Assembly: GCA_009780275.1 (NCBI GenBank)
Contig: WRAI01000013.1
Location: 1 to 56,786 of the forward strand
Length of the DNA stretch: 56,786 nucleotides
Reading direction: 5' to 3'
Origin: Oscillospiraceae bacterium
Lineage (GTDB): Bacteria; Bacillota; Clostridia; Oscillospirales; UBA929
Below, in pieces: positions 33,361 to 42,443 of this stretch. A program made the translations under genes and the position numbers. Under the pieces are notes generated by a model. It made no database searches, was not told the DNA's origin, and was given only the letters and a program-made list of their open reading frames with translations. Numbering within the stretch: position 1 is the first letter of the stretch; every line of letters begins with the position of its first letter.

Positions 33361-34826
33361 CAGACAGACAACCCGTATCACGCAAAAGTGTCGCCACGAA
33401 CCTTGCTTGGAAGTTTTTCGAACGTGGCGGCGTACAAATTGCACAGTTCATCACCTCTATTGTTATTGCCCGCATTCTAAGTCCCGAAGAGTTCGGCGTC
33501 GTCGCTCTGTTGACTGTCTTTATCGCCATAGCCACAATTTTTGTGCAATCAGGACTCAACACTGCGCTGATACAAAAGAAAGACGCCGACGAAACAGATT
33601 CATCCTCCGTTTTCTACTGTAGCCTTATGTTGGCCGCGTTGTTATACTTGCTACTATTTTTCAGCGCGCCGTGGATTGCGCGGTTCTACCATATGCCGGA
33701 GCTGACGTCAACCTTGCGTGTGATGGCCGTTATGCTCTTTCCCGGCGCTTTCAATTCTGTACAAAACGCCGTTGTCGCCAAGAATATGCAATTCAAAAAG
33801 CAATTTTATGCCGGCATGGTAGCTGTTGTGTTGTCAGGCGTGGCCGGCATTGCACTGGCGTTATACAATTTCGGTGCTTGGGCGCTGGTCTATCAGCAAT
33901 TGCTTTTTCAAATCATCACTTGCGTCGTCCTGTGGTTTGCTGTCAAGTGGCGACCTACCTTGTCCTTTTCTTTTACAAGGGCAAAAAGCCTTTTCCGATA
34001 CGGAAGCAAGTTGCTCGGTGCACGACTCATCGACTCCACCTACCACAACATAGTTAGCCTGGTTATTGGACGGCAGTTTTCAGCTGAAACGTTGGCCTTT
34101 CATAATAAGGGCAAAATGTTTCCCTTTATACTCAATAACAATATCGATGGCTCCATTCAATCGGTCATGCTGCCCGCGTATTCGGCGCATCAAGATGACA
34201 TGATTCGTGTAAAAGCGATGGTGCGGCGAACTGTTACACTAAGCACATACCTTGTCTTTCCGGCCATGTTGGGACTGGCCGCTATGGGAGAAACGCTGAT
34301 TGCCGTTGTGCTGGGCGCGCAGTGGAACGGTGCGGTTCCATTTTTGCAATTGTATTGCCTCGTCGTGCTGCTGATACCGTTACAGACCGCGAGTTTGCAA
34401 GCCATTAACGCTGTTGGCAGGAGTGATATATTCTTCAAACTGATGGTTATTAAACGAATTGTAAGCATAGTGCTTCTCGCTGTTGCCGTGATATTTTTTC
34501 AAAATGTATTTGTCATTGTCATCGCCGGCTTAATGATAGAAATGCTTGCCACTGCCATCAACATCATCCCCAACAAGCGTATCTTGCATTATTCGGCAAG
34601 TGAGTTGCTGAAAGATATAGGCCCCAATATCGTCATTGCCTTGTTCATGGGCGGGCTTATGTACGCACTGTTGTACATTCCCATCCACCCCATATTTGTA
34701 CTGGGCATGCAAGGCATCGTCGGTGTAGTGCTGTACGCCCTGTTATCGGCGGCATTCAAAAACCCCAGTTTCTCATATCTTTGCGATATATGGAAACAAA
34801 AAAGGAGGACTAAAGAAAGTGTTTAA
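33357..34826 (+). CDS. Wzx-type oligosaccharide flippase
   Basis: This 489-residue protein has about twelve to fourteen membrane helices and belongs to the polysaccharide-transport group of the MOP superfamily. The N-terminus (WKFFERGGVQIAQFITSIVI then ARILSPEEFGVVAL) is characteristic of WzxC-like flippases. It moves undecaprenyl-linked repeat units to the outer face for the polymerase. It starts with GTG overlapping the previous stop and overlaps the next gene by 8 bases. Confidence 0.9.
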   Translation: MTDRQPVSRKSVATNLAWKFFERGGVQIAQFITSIVIARILSPEEFGVVALLTVFIAIATIFVQSGLNTALIQKKDADETDSSSVFYCSLMLAALLYLLLFFSAPWIARFYHMPELTSTLRVMAVMLFPGAFNSVQNAVVAKNMQFKKQFYAGMVAVVLSGVAGIALALYNFGAWALVYQQLLFQIITCVVLWFAVKWRPTLSFSFTRAKSLFRYGSKLLGARLIDSTYHNIVSLVIGRQFSAETLAFHNKGKMFPFILNNNIDGSIQSVMLPAYSAHQDDMIRVKAMVRRTVTLSTYLVFPAMLGLAAMGETLIAVVLGAQWNGAVPFLQLYCLVVLLIPLQTASLQAINAVGRSDIFFKLMVIKRIVSIVLLAVAVIFFQNVFVIVIAGLMIEMLATAINIIPNKRILHYSASELLKDIGPNIVIALFMGGLMYALLYIPIHPIFVLGMQGIVGVVLYALLSAAFKNPSFSYLCDIWKQKRRTKESV

Positions 34827-35841
34827 GAACAAAACTCTGCTCATCACCGGTGGCACCGGCTCGTTCGGCAATGCCGTACTTGACCGTTTCTTGGCTACCG
34901 ATATCGGTGAAATCCGCATATTTTCCCGCGATGAAAAAAAGCAGGACGATATGCGAAAGGCGTACAACTCAGACAAAATCAAACTCTACATCGGTGATGT
35001 GCGCAGCGAGAGCAGTATTCGTAACGCCATGCACGGTGTCGACTACGTATTCCACGCCGCCGCACTTAAACAAGTGCCATCCTGTGAGTTTTTTCCGCTG
35101 GAAGCAGTAAAAACCAACGTGCTGGGCAGCGAAAACGTCCTGAATGCCGCCGTCGCCGAGGGTGTCAAAAAAGTCATCTGCTTGTCGACAGACAAAGCGG
35201 CTTATCCCGTTAACGCCATGGGCACATCAAAAGCGATGATGGAAAAAGTTGTAGTTGCAAAATCACGTGTCGTTACGCCGGACAAGACGCTCATCTGCGT
35301 CACGCGGTACGGTAACGTCATGTGTTCCCGCGGCTCAGTCATCCCACTCTTTATTGAGCAAATCAAGGCCGGCAAACAACTGACCATCACCGAGCCATCT
35401 ATGACCCGTTTCATCATGAGCCTTGAGGAGGCCGTCGAGTTAGTGCTGTTCGCGTTTACAAATGCCGAAACAGGTGATATAATGGTACATAAAGCACCAG
35501 CCTGCACCATCGGCATTTTGGCACAGGCTGTCAAAGCGTTGTTTGATGTTAGCAATGAAATCAAAATCATCGGCATCCGCCACGGCGAAAAGATGTATGA
35601 AACGCTGCTGACCAACGAAGAGTGCGCCAATGCCATAGATATGGGCGACTTCTACCGCGTCCCGGCTGACAAGCGCGGCCTCAATTACGACAAATATTTT
35701 AACCAAGGTGAAGTACAGCGGACGCAGCTCTCCGAGTTCAACTCCAACAACACAGCGCTCCTCAACATTGAAGAAGTAAAGGAAAAGTTGCTGACATTGG
35801 CATATATCAGGGATGAAGTTGCCGCGTGGAAAGGACGTTAA
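34819..35841 (+). CDS. capE: UDP-GlcNAc 4,6-dehydratase/5-epimerase CapE
   Basis: This 340-residue cytosolic short-chain dehydrogenase performs the first step of UDP-N-acetyl-L-fucosamine synthesis: dehydration and C5 inversion of UDP-GlcNAc. It has LLITGGTGSFGNAVL, VFHAAALKQVPSCEF and the catalytic region STDKAAYPVNAMGTSKAMME, and FnlA/CapE-type RHGEKMYETLL. It starts with GTG at 34819 with AGGAGG 10 bases upstream. CapF and CapG follow directly, which fixes the pathway assignment. Confidence 0.93.
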   Translation: MFKNKTLLITGGTGSFGNAVLDRFLATDIGEIRIFSRDEKKQDDMRKAYNSDKIKLYIGDVRSESSIRNAMHGVDYVFHAAALKQVPSCEFFPLEAVKTNVLGSENVLNAAVAEGVKKVICLSTDKAAYPVNAMGTSKAMMEKVVVAKSRVVTPDKTLICVTRYGNVMCSRGSVIPLFIEQIKAGKQLTITEPSMTRFIMSLEEAVELVLFAFTNAETGDIMVHKAPACTIGILAQAVKALFDVSNEIKIIGIRHGEKMYETLLTNEECANAIDMGDFYRVPADKRGLNYDKYFNQGEVQRTQLSEFNSNNTALLNIEEVKEKLLTLAYIRDEVAAWKGR

Positions 35842-36951
35842 ATGAAAATACTAGTGACAGGTGCCAAAGGATTTGTCGGCAAAAATTTGATCCATGGCCT
35901 TAAAAACAGGGGGTATGCCGATATTTTTGAGTACGACACAGACAATGCTTTGGCAGAGTTAGAACAATTCTGCGCTGAGTGTAACTTTGTATTTCATCTT
36001 GCAGGCATCAATCGTCCGCAAAATGAGAATCAATTTATGGAAGGAAACTTCGGTTTCACCTCGCAACTCCTTGACACGCTCAAAGCCCGCGGCAACAAAT
36101 CTCCCATACTTATTACCTCCTCAACGCAAGCCGTGTTGGACAACCCCTACGGAAAATCAAAGAAAGCCGGCGAGGACTTACTCTTTCAATATGGCCGTGA
36201 TAACGGCGTCAAAGTGCTGGTGTATCGCCTTCCCAATGTCTTTGGCAAGTGGTGCAGACCAAACTACAACAGCGCTGTCGCCACTTTCTGTCATAACATC
36301 GCCAACGGGCTTGATATCAAGATAAACGACCCCAATATCGACATGAAACTCGTCTATATCGACGATGTTGTCAACGAACTCATCAACGCACTCGACGGCA
36401 GAGAAACCAAATCCGCCGACTACTGCGCCGTGCCAATTGTCCATGAAGTAAAGCTAGGCACCATCGCTGAGCTGCTGTATGCTTTCAAGCAGAGCCGCAG
36501 TGACCTCTCCATCCCCGATCAAGGCAATGTGTTCAGCAAGAAATTATATGCCACATATCTAAGCTACCTGCCAAAAGACGAGTTCAGCTACCCGCTAAAA
36601 ATGAATATCGACAACCGCGGCTCCTTCACCGAACTTTTGAAAACAGACGACTGCGGGCAGGTGTCTGTCAATATCTCCAAGCCGCATATCACTAAAGGAA
36701 ACCACTGGCACAACACAAAGAATGAGAAGTTTTTGGTCGTTAGCGGGCGTGGTGTCATCCGCTTTCGCCAACCGGATAGCAATGAAGTCATCGAATACTT
36801 TGTCAGTGGTGATAAGCTGGAAGTTGTAGACATTCCGACAGGATACACACACAACATCGAAAACCTGGGCGAAATTGATATGGTGACCATTATGTGGGCC
36901 AATGAGAAGTTTGATTCTGCCAATCCCGACACCTATTTTCTGGAGGTCTGA
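35842..36951 (+). CDS. capF: UDP-sugar reductase CapF with cupin domain
   Basis: This 369-residue bifunctional enzyme carries out the middle steps of UDP-L-FucNAc synthesis. The N-terminal domain (residues 1-245) is an NADPH-dependent short-chain dehydrogenase starting ILVTGAKGFVGKNLI, with YGKSKKAGEDL as the Tyr-Lys catalytic pair. The C-terminal domain (about 250-369) is a metal-binding cupin with KGNHWHNTKNEKFLV, which supplies the C3-epimerase function. The ATG directly follows the stop of capE. Confidence 0.94.
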   Translation: MKILVTGAKGFVGKNLIHGLKNRGYADIFEYDTDNALAELEQFCAECNFVFHLAGINRPQNENQFMEGNFGFTSQLLDTLKARGNKSPILITSSTQAVLDNPYGKSKKAGEDLLFQYGRDNGVKVLVYRLPNVFGKWCRPNYNSAVATFCHNIANGLDIKINDPNIDMKLVYIDDVVNELINALDGRETKSADYCAVPIVHEVKLGTIAELLYAFKQSRSDLSIPDQGNVFSKKLYATYLSYLPKDEFSYPLKMNIDNRGSFTELLKTDDCGQVSVNISKPHITKGNHWHNTKNEKFLVVSGRGVIRFRQPDSNEVIEYFVSGDKLEVVDIPTGYTHNIENLGEIDMVTIMWANEKFDSANPDTYFLEV

Positions 36952-36952
36952 A

Positions 36953-38080
36953 ATGGAAAAGCTCAAGGTAATGACAATGCTTGGCACACGCCCTGAAATC
37001 ATCCGACTTTCAGCGTGTATCAAGGCTTGCGACAAATATTTCAACCACATATTGGTGCACACGGGGCAGAACTGGGATTACACGTTAAACCAAGTGTTTT
37101 TTGAGGATTTGCAACTCAGAGAGCCCGACCATTATTTGGACAGTGCCGGCGAAAATCTGGGTGAAACGATGGGAAATATTCTCGCCAAATCTTACACTGT
37201 GATGGCGCAAGAAAAGCCCGACGCACTACTGGTGCTGGGTGATACAAATTCAGCCCTCTCAGCCATTTGTGCCAAACGGTTGAAAATTCCCATCTTCCAC
37301 ATGGAAGCCGGCAACCGCTGTTGGGACTGGAATGTGCCCGAAATGATCAACCGCAAAATCGTTGACCATATCGCCGACATCAATCTGCCATATACCGAAA
37401 ACTCGCGGCGGTATCTGTTAAGTGAAGGCATCGACGGAAAAACCGTCTTTGTCACCGGCTCGCCTATGAAAGAAGTGTTGGACGCGCATAAAATTGGCAT
37501 TGATAACAGCAACATTTTAGCGCAGCTAAACATCAAGCAAGGGCAGTATATCATGATATCGGCGCACCGCGAGGAGAACATCGACAATGAGCAAAACTTT
37601 ATGACGTTGATGACAGCCATCAACAACATTGCCGAAAAATATCAAATGCCGGTTATCTATTCGACACACCCGAGAAGCGAGAAATTCATCCAAACACGAA
37701 ACTTCAAATTCCACGAGCTGGTGCAAAATATAAAACCGTTTGGCTTCTTGGATTACAACAAACTGCAACAAAACAGTTATTGTGTCTTGTCCGACAGCGG
37801 AACGCTGTCAGAAGAGAGCGCGATTTTAGGATTTCCCGGCGTGTTGATCAGAACCTCGACTGAGCGCCCCGAAGTGTTAGACAAAGGCACTGTCGTCATT
37901 GGTGGCATCAATGGAAAAGATGTTGAACAGGCTATAGCACTGGCTGTCACAATGGCGCAAAACGGCGATAAAGGCTATCTGCCCCACGATTATCAAGACG
38001 ACAATGTATCAACCAAAGTCGTCAAGCTGCTCCAAAGCTACACCCATATTGTCAACAAGGCGACTTGGCACAAAGGCTGA
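36953..38080 (+). CDS. capG: UDP-N-acetylhexosamine 2-epimerase CapG (WecB family)
   Basis: This 375-residue GT-B-fold epimerase inverts C2 in the last step of UDP-N-acetyl-L-fucosamine synthesis. It begins KVMTMLGTRPEIIRL and contains HTGQNWDY, HMEAGNRCWDWNVPEMINRK, SAHREENID and DSGTLSEESA, all family signatures. GGAGG lies 6 bases before the ATG at 36953. By motif alone it could be a WecB-type enzyme, but the position after CapE and CapF argues for CapG/FnlC. Confidence 0.93.
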   Translation: MEKLKVMTMLGTRPEIIRLSACIKACDKYFNHILVHTGQNWDYTLNQVFFEDLQLREPDHYLDSAGENLGETMGNILAKSYTVMAQEKPDALLVLGDTNSALSAICAKRLKIPIFHMEAGNRCWDWNVPEMINRKIVDHIADINLPYTENSRRYLLSEGIDGKTVFVTGSPMKEVLDAHKIGIDNSNILAQLNIKQGQYIMISAHREENIDNEQNFMTLMTAINNIAEKYQMPVIYSTHPRSEKFIQTRNFKFHELVQNIKPFGFLDYNKLQQNSYCVLSDSGTLSEESAILGFPGVLIRTSTERPEVLDKGTVVIGGINGKDVEQAIALAVTMAQNGDKGYLPHDYQDDNVSTKVVKLLQSYTHIVNKATWHKG

Positions 38081-38087
38081 TAAGTTC

Positions 38088-40190
38088 ATGGTCTTTACAA
38101 CAAATCATAACATAGCACGCCCGGTACGATTGTCGGAGACAACGCGCCGGTTTGCCTGGAAATCACAACAAGGCAAATATGGTGACGAGGCATTGGGGCA
38201 TAATTTCGTGCGTGTCGAGTGCGACGACTTTGACAAACTCTCGTCGTTGGAAAAATACGACTTGTACATCAAAATCATCGCTGAGCAAGCGCCCATTCGC
38301 ATCTGCGACGGCGAATTGGTGAGCGGTGCGGCGACTCTGGGTATGGCCATGGCGCATGCGTTGCCGGCCAAATGCAGCGAGGAAATCATTCCTGGTGTAA
38401 GCCATGTCACACTGGGTTTCGACCGCGTGCTGCAGATAGGACTCAACGGTATTGAGCGGGAACTGGACAACTGTGTTGCTGCCAAAGGAAACAGCCCGTT
38501 TTATACGAGTTTGAAAAACACAATCACGTCATTTCGCACATGGCATAAGCGATATTTGAACGCGGTAGATGGCGTTGTGCGGCAAAACTTAGAGCGCGTG
38601 CCTTTTGAGCCGCCGCGAAATTTCCACGAAGCCGTGCAGTCGTTGTGGTTCACCTTTGCCTTTACACGGTTATGCGGCAACTGGCCCGGCATCGGTCGCA
38701 TTGACGAAATGTTGGGCGACTATCTGATACAGGATTTGCAGGATGGCAGATTGACGTTGCTGCAAGCGCGAGAGATTTTGGCGCACTTTTTCATCAAAGG
38801 CTGCGAATGGATTACCTCAACCGCGCCCGAGCGTTACAGTGGCGGCGACGGACAGCATTATCAGAATATTATCTTGGCCGGCATTGATCGTGAAGGACGA
38901 GAGGTTGCCAACGAGGTGACGTATCTCGCGCTGGACATTATCGAAGAGCTGAATATCAGCGATTTCCCCGTCAGTGTGCGACTCAATGAGGTAACGTCAG
39001 AATTGTTGTTGCGGCGTTGTGCCGAGGTAGCGCGCCATGGCGGCGGTATCATTGCCTTTTACAACGAGCCGCTGATCATTCAAGCATTGATACGGCAGGG
39101 ATATACTGAGGCAGAAGCCCGCACTTTTGCCAATGACGGGTGTTGGGAAATGCAAATTCCGGGCAAGACATGGTTCCAATATATTCCGTTTGATTTACTA
39201 AAACTGTTGACCGACGACACGCTGGGCATCAACGGACAGTTGAAGTCGTACGATACCTTCGAAGCACTTTATGATGCATTCAAAGCCACGGTACGAGCGG
39301 CAATTGGTGGGTTGTACGACGACTATATCGTCAACTTATTGCCCAAAGAGGGCGACGCACTGCCAAGGCGCGGTCCGTGTTCGGTGGTGTCTTTGCTGAC
39401 CAAACCCTGTATCGAGCGCGGCGCGAGTTACTACGATGGCGGCGCGACGTATACCGTCTGCTCACCGCACGCCGGTGGCACGGCTGACGTGGGCAATAGC
39501 CTACATGCTATATGGCGACTGGTCTATCAAGAGCAAAAGGTATCATTGTGTGAACTGCTGGCGATTGTGCAAGATGACTGGGCAGGTTATGAAACGCTGC
39601 GCGAATACGTGGCGAACTTTACATATTACGGCAATGACTGCGATCAAGCTGATGCCTTTACAGTGCAAGTGCTCAATGACTTTGCCGACATCTGCGCGTC
39701 GTTCCACAATCGATGCGGGGTGTTGACACCGTCGGGTGTATCGACGTTTGGGCGGCAAATCGAGTGGACGGCGCATCGGACGGCAACGCCATTCGGACGC
39801 AAGCGTGGCGAGATTCTGTCCGGCAATGCCTCACCAACGCCGGGGACCGACAAAGAGGGTGCCACAGCCATCATAAAATCATATTGCAAAGCCGATTTGA
39901 CCAAGCAGGGCAGCGGCGCGGCACTTGACTTGCAATTGCATCAATCAACCGTTGAGGGCGACAACGGCATAGCCGTTATCATAGGATTATTGCGTGGATT
40001 TGTCGCGTTAGGCGGATCGTTTATGCAGATTGACGTGCCGAATATCGATCTGCTGCGCCAAGCGCAGGAAAACCCCGCAGCGTACAAGACGCTGGCGGTA
40101 CGAGTCAGCGGCTGGAACGCGCGGTTTGTCACTCTGGACAAAAAATGGCAGCAGATGATCATTGAACGGAGCGGGAACGGTGTTAGCTAG
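38088..40190 (+). CDS. Short glycyl radical enzyme of unknown substrate
   Basis: This 700-residue oxygen-sensitive enzyme belongs to the pyruvate formate-lyase superfamily. Gly675 in RVSGWNARFV is the radical site. The thiyl-radical cysteine is most likely Cys441 in KPCIERG, a Cys-x-Glu motif shared with the dehydratase and lyase branches; the Cys-Cys pair of pyruvate formate-lyase is absent. It is about 80-150 residues shorter than glycerol, choline or propanediol enzymes, mainly at the N-terminus. It starts 7 bases after capG, so it appears to belong to the polysaccharide operon. The ribosome site is weak (AAAGG, 12 bases away). The substrate cannot be predicted. Confidence 0.88.
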   Translation: MVFTTNHNIARPVRLSETTRRFAWKSQQGKYGDEALGHNFVRVECDDFDKLSSLEKYDLYIKIIAEQAPIRICDGELVSGAATLGMAMAHALPAKCSEEIIPGVSHVTLGFDRVLQIGLNGIERELDNCVAAKGNSPFYTSLKNTITSFRTWHKRYLNAVDGVVRQNLERVPFEPPRNFHEAVQSLWFTFAFTRLCGNWPGIGRIDEMLGDYLIQDLQDGRLTLLQAREILAHFFIKGCEWITSTAPERYSGGDGQHYQNIILAGIDREGREVANEVTYLALDIIEELNISDFPVSVRLNEVTSELLLRRCAEVARHGGGIIAFYNEPLIIQALIRQGYTEAEARTFANDGCWEMQIPGKTWFQYIPFDLLKLLTDDTLGINGQLKSYDTFEALYDAFKATVRAAIGGLYDDYIVNLLPKEGDALPRRGPCSVVSLLTKPCIERGASYYDGGATYTVCSPHAGGTADVGNSLHAIWRLVYQEQKVSLCELLAIVQDDWAGYETLREYVANFTYYGNDCDQADAFTVQVLNDFADICASFHNRCGVLTPSGVSTFGRQIEWTAHRTATPFGRKRGEILSGNASPTPGTDKEGATAIIKSYCKADLTKQGSGAALDLQLHQSTVEGDNGIAVIIGLLRGFVALGGSFMQIDVPNIDLLRQAQENPAAYKTLAVRVSGWNARFVTLDKKWQQMIIERSGNGVS

Positions 40191-40962
40191 AAAGCAAGCA
40201 GAAAAACAACGCGACACGCAGCTGCCGGTGGTGAAAATCCAACGCTTTTCAACGCATGACGGTCCCGGAATCCGGACAACTGTGTTTTTAAAAGGCTGTC
40301 CGCTGAACTGCCGTTGGTGCCACAACCCCGAAATGCTGTCGGCAGTACCTGAGGAAGCCAGTGGTATTGTCGAAATGAGCGTTGATGAAATCCTACGTGA
40401 GGTCAAAAAAGATGCTGCATTTTACCAAAATGACGGTGGGCTGACCATTTCAGGCGGCGAGCCGCTATTGCATGAGGCGACATTGGCACTCATTGCCGCG
40501 GCAAAAGGGCAAGGGGTCCATGTCGTTGTACAGACGAGCGGGCACTTTGTCTCCGAATACCTGCAAGGTTTAACAGTCGCCGACCTGGTGATGTGGGACA
40601 TAAAAGATACCGACGATGCGCGGCACGAGCGCAATACCGGTGTTTCGAACAAACAAATTTTAGAGAACTTACGCGCCTTTGACAACTTGGGCGGCACAAC
40701 GCTACTGCGTTGTCTGCTCGTGCGCGGCGAAACACTGGATGCAGCGCACATTGAAACCGTTGCCGCGTTGCGGTGTGAGCTGCAGCATTGTAAGGGGGTT
40801 GCGTTTTTGGCGTGTCATTGTTATAGTGAGGGTAAGTATCGAGAGCTTGGACTGCCGTGGCGCAGTGGGGTTGAGGATGTGCCGTCACATCAAGACATGG
40901 CGTGGGCGGCAGACATATATGGCAAGATACGAAAGGGAGAACCGTATGAAACGCATAGGTAA
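40180..40962 (+). CDS. Glycyl radical enzyme activase
   Basis: This 260-residue radical-SAM enzyme abstracts hydrogen from Gly675 of the preceding enzyme. The [4Fe-4S] triad is Cys40, Cys44 and Cys47 (GCPLNCRWCHNPE), and the SAM-binding GGEP block is in LTISGGEPLL. It lacks the ferredoxin-like insertion with extra clusters that dehydratase-type activases carry, so it resembles the minimal PflA type. It starts with GTG at 40180, 8 bases after GGAG, inside the end of the upstream gene; a TTG at 40162 is less likely. Confidence 0.9.
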   Translation: MLARKQAEKQRDTQLPVVKIQRFSTHDGPGIRTTVFLKGCPLNCRWCHNPEMLSAVPEEASGIVEMSVDEILREVKKDAAFYQNDGGLTISGGEPLLHEATLALIAAAKGQGVHVVVQTSGHFVSEYLQGLTVADLVMWDIKDTDDARHERNTGVSNKQILENLRAFDNLGGTTLLRCLLVRGETLDAAHIETVAALRCELQHCKGVAFLACHCYSEGKYRELGLPWRSGVEDVPSHQDMAWAADIYGKIRKGEPYETHR

Positions 40963-42379
40963 TTTATTATTGACACTGATTTTATTGACGGGGGTGTTCT
41001 TCATGGACGCAATGGCAACCGAGCCTGAATCTCCGGTATTGGACGGCGCGACGCTTGTCACCTTCGGTGACAGCTTGACGGCATCCAGCGAGTGGTCGCG
41101 ACAATTGGCGGCACAATTAAACATGCGGCTTATCAACGCCGGTGTCGGCGGCGACACGACGGCAATGGCACGTGTTCGCTTTGAGCGCGACGTATTGGGG
41201 CGCAACCCCGACTTTGTGACCATTGCCTTTGGCACCAACGACTTTTTTCGCCCAGATCGCAGAGGGCCGTACGTGTCGCTGGATGATTTCCGAGACAATT
41301 TGCGCTATTTCATCGAGCGGGTTCGCCAAGTCGGTGCCGTACCCATTTTACTGACCATTCCCTATATGGTGTCGTGGGGCGAGTTCGATAGGAATTACGC
41401 CAACGATGGCGGCGTAATGGCCGTCCTTGACACCTACAACGATGTCATCCGCCAATTGGCCGCCGAACACAATGTGCCTCTCGCCGATATACGGGCGGCC
41501 TGTGACGACCACGATATCAATGAATTTCTCAGCGAAGACGGCATACATCTTGCTGCGCTGGGTCAACAAGTCTATGCTGAAACGGTCGCAGCGGTGATGA
41601 TAACATATTTTGAGCAAGAGCCCAATGCCTCGCGTGTCTTTCAGGGCCCGCGCCCCGCGATTATACGTGGCGCGCAGTCTGTGCCGCTGATTTCCCTTCA
41701 ACCTGCTGACTGGATGTCGGCAGCTGACGGCGCAGTGGTCTTCAATGAAGCCCAAGACGGTGCGCTTACTATGCATAACACCACCGGGGAATGGCCGGTT
41801 GCGCATTACCAATTGCCCGACGACGGCATTGCCGTGCCGCTTGACGGCACGCGCATCGAATACGATATCACACTGGGGCGCGGCGTCGGCGCAAACATTA
41901 TCCTTGTGTTTGGCGGTGCGTCAAGTTTTGCTGTGGCGTGGGACTTGCATGAGTCGCTGAACCCGCACTTCCAAGATGCACGGTTCGACGGCGATGACTT
42001 GGCAGCGAATCAGACCTTGACAGGTTCATTCGCCCTATCTGACCTGGAAATTATCCATCGCCATGCCGACGATGACGGGTTTGTCACCCTCAACGGCATA
42101 CGATTATTTGTCGTCGGCGGTGCCAATCAAGAAATCACATTCCGCCGCTTCGATATCACCACTGACGGCGGCGGCCACAAGGAATATTTGCCCTACGAGC
42201 CAGAATATCAGGGCGAGAGCACTGAGACGGAGCCGGGAAACCAAGGAGAGGATGCGGATATATCGGCGGGGCAAGACAAAGAAAACAACATTGTGCTATG
42301 GGTCATCGGCGGCATCGCCGCTTTGGTTGCTCTTGCTGTTGGTGCGGCGGTCGGCATAATCGTTAAAAAAAAGAAATAG
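40946..42379 (+). CDS. Membrane-anchored SGNH/GDSL hydrolase
   Basis: This 477-residue exported protein has a signal peptide (residues 1-25), an SGNH esterase domain (about 35-215), a beta-rich C-terminal domain (about 240-420) and a final membrane helix (about 450-472) followed by KKKK. Catalytic motifs are GDSL with Ser43, the glycine of GVGGD, GTNDFF and D-x-x-H in DGIHL. It likely removes acyl groups such as O-acetyl from a surface glycan. AGGGAG lies before the ATG. It overlaps the activase by 17 bases and is the last gene of the operon. Confidence 0.88.
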   Translation: MKRIGNLLLTLILLTGVFFMDAMATEPESPVLDGATLVTFGDSLTASSEWSRQLAAQLNMRLINAGVGGDTTAMARVRFERDVLGRNPDFVTIAFGTNDFFRPDRRGPYVSLDDFRDNLRYFIERVRQVGAVPILLTIPYMVSWGEFDRNYANDGGVMAVLDTYNDVIRQLAAEHNVPLADIRAACDDHDINEFLSEDGIHLAALGQQVYAETVAAVMITYFEQEPNASRVFQGPRPAIIRGAQSVPLISLQPADWMSAADGAVVFNEAQDGALTMHNTTGEWPVAHYQLPDDGIAVPLDGTRIEYDITLGRGVGANIILVFGGASSFAVAWDLHESLNPHFQDARFDGDDLAANQTLTGSFALSDLEIIHRHADDDGFVTLNGIRLFVVGGANQEITFRRFDITTDGGGHKEYLPYEPEYQGESTETEPGNQGEDADISAGQDKENNIVLWVIGGIAALVALAVGAAVGIIVKKKK

Positions 42380-42390
42380 ATACGAAAACG

Positions 42391-42432
42391 AAAAGAACCG
42401 CAGCGGGCATTTGTCACCGCAGCGGTTCTTTT
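42391..42432. terminator. Bidirectional terminator between convergent operons
   Basis: An 11-bp outer stem (42391-42401 with 42422-42432) is extended by a 4-bp inner stem after one mismatch, with A/T-runs on both sides. It ends the rightward polysaccharide operon and the leftward adhesin operon. Confidence 0.88.
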
Positions 42433-42443
42433 GTTATGTCTGC

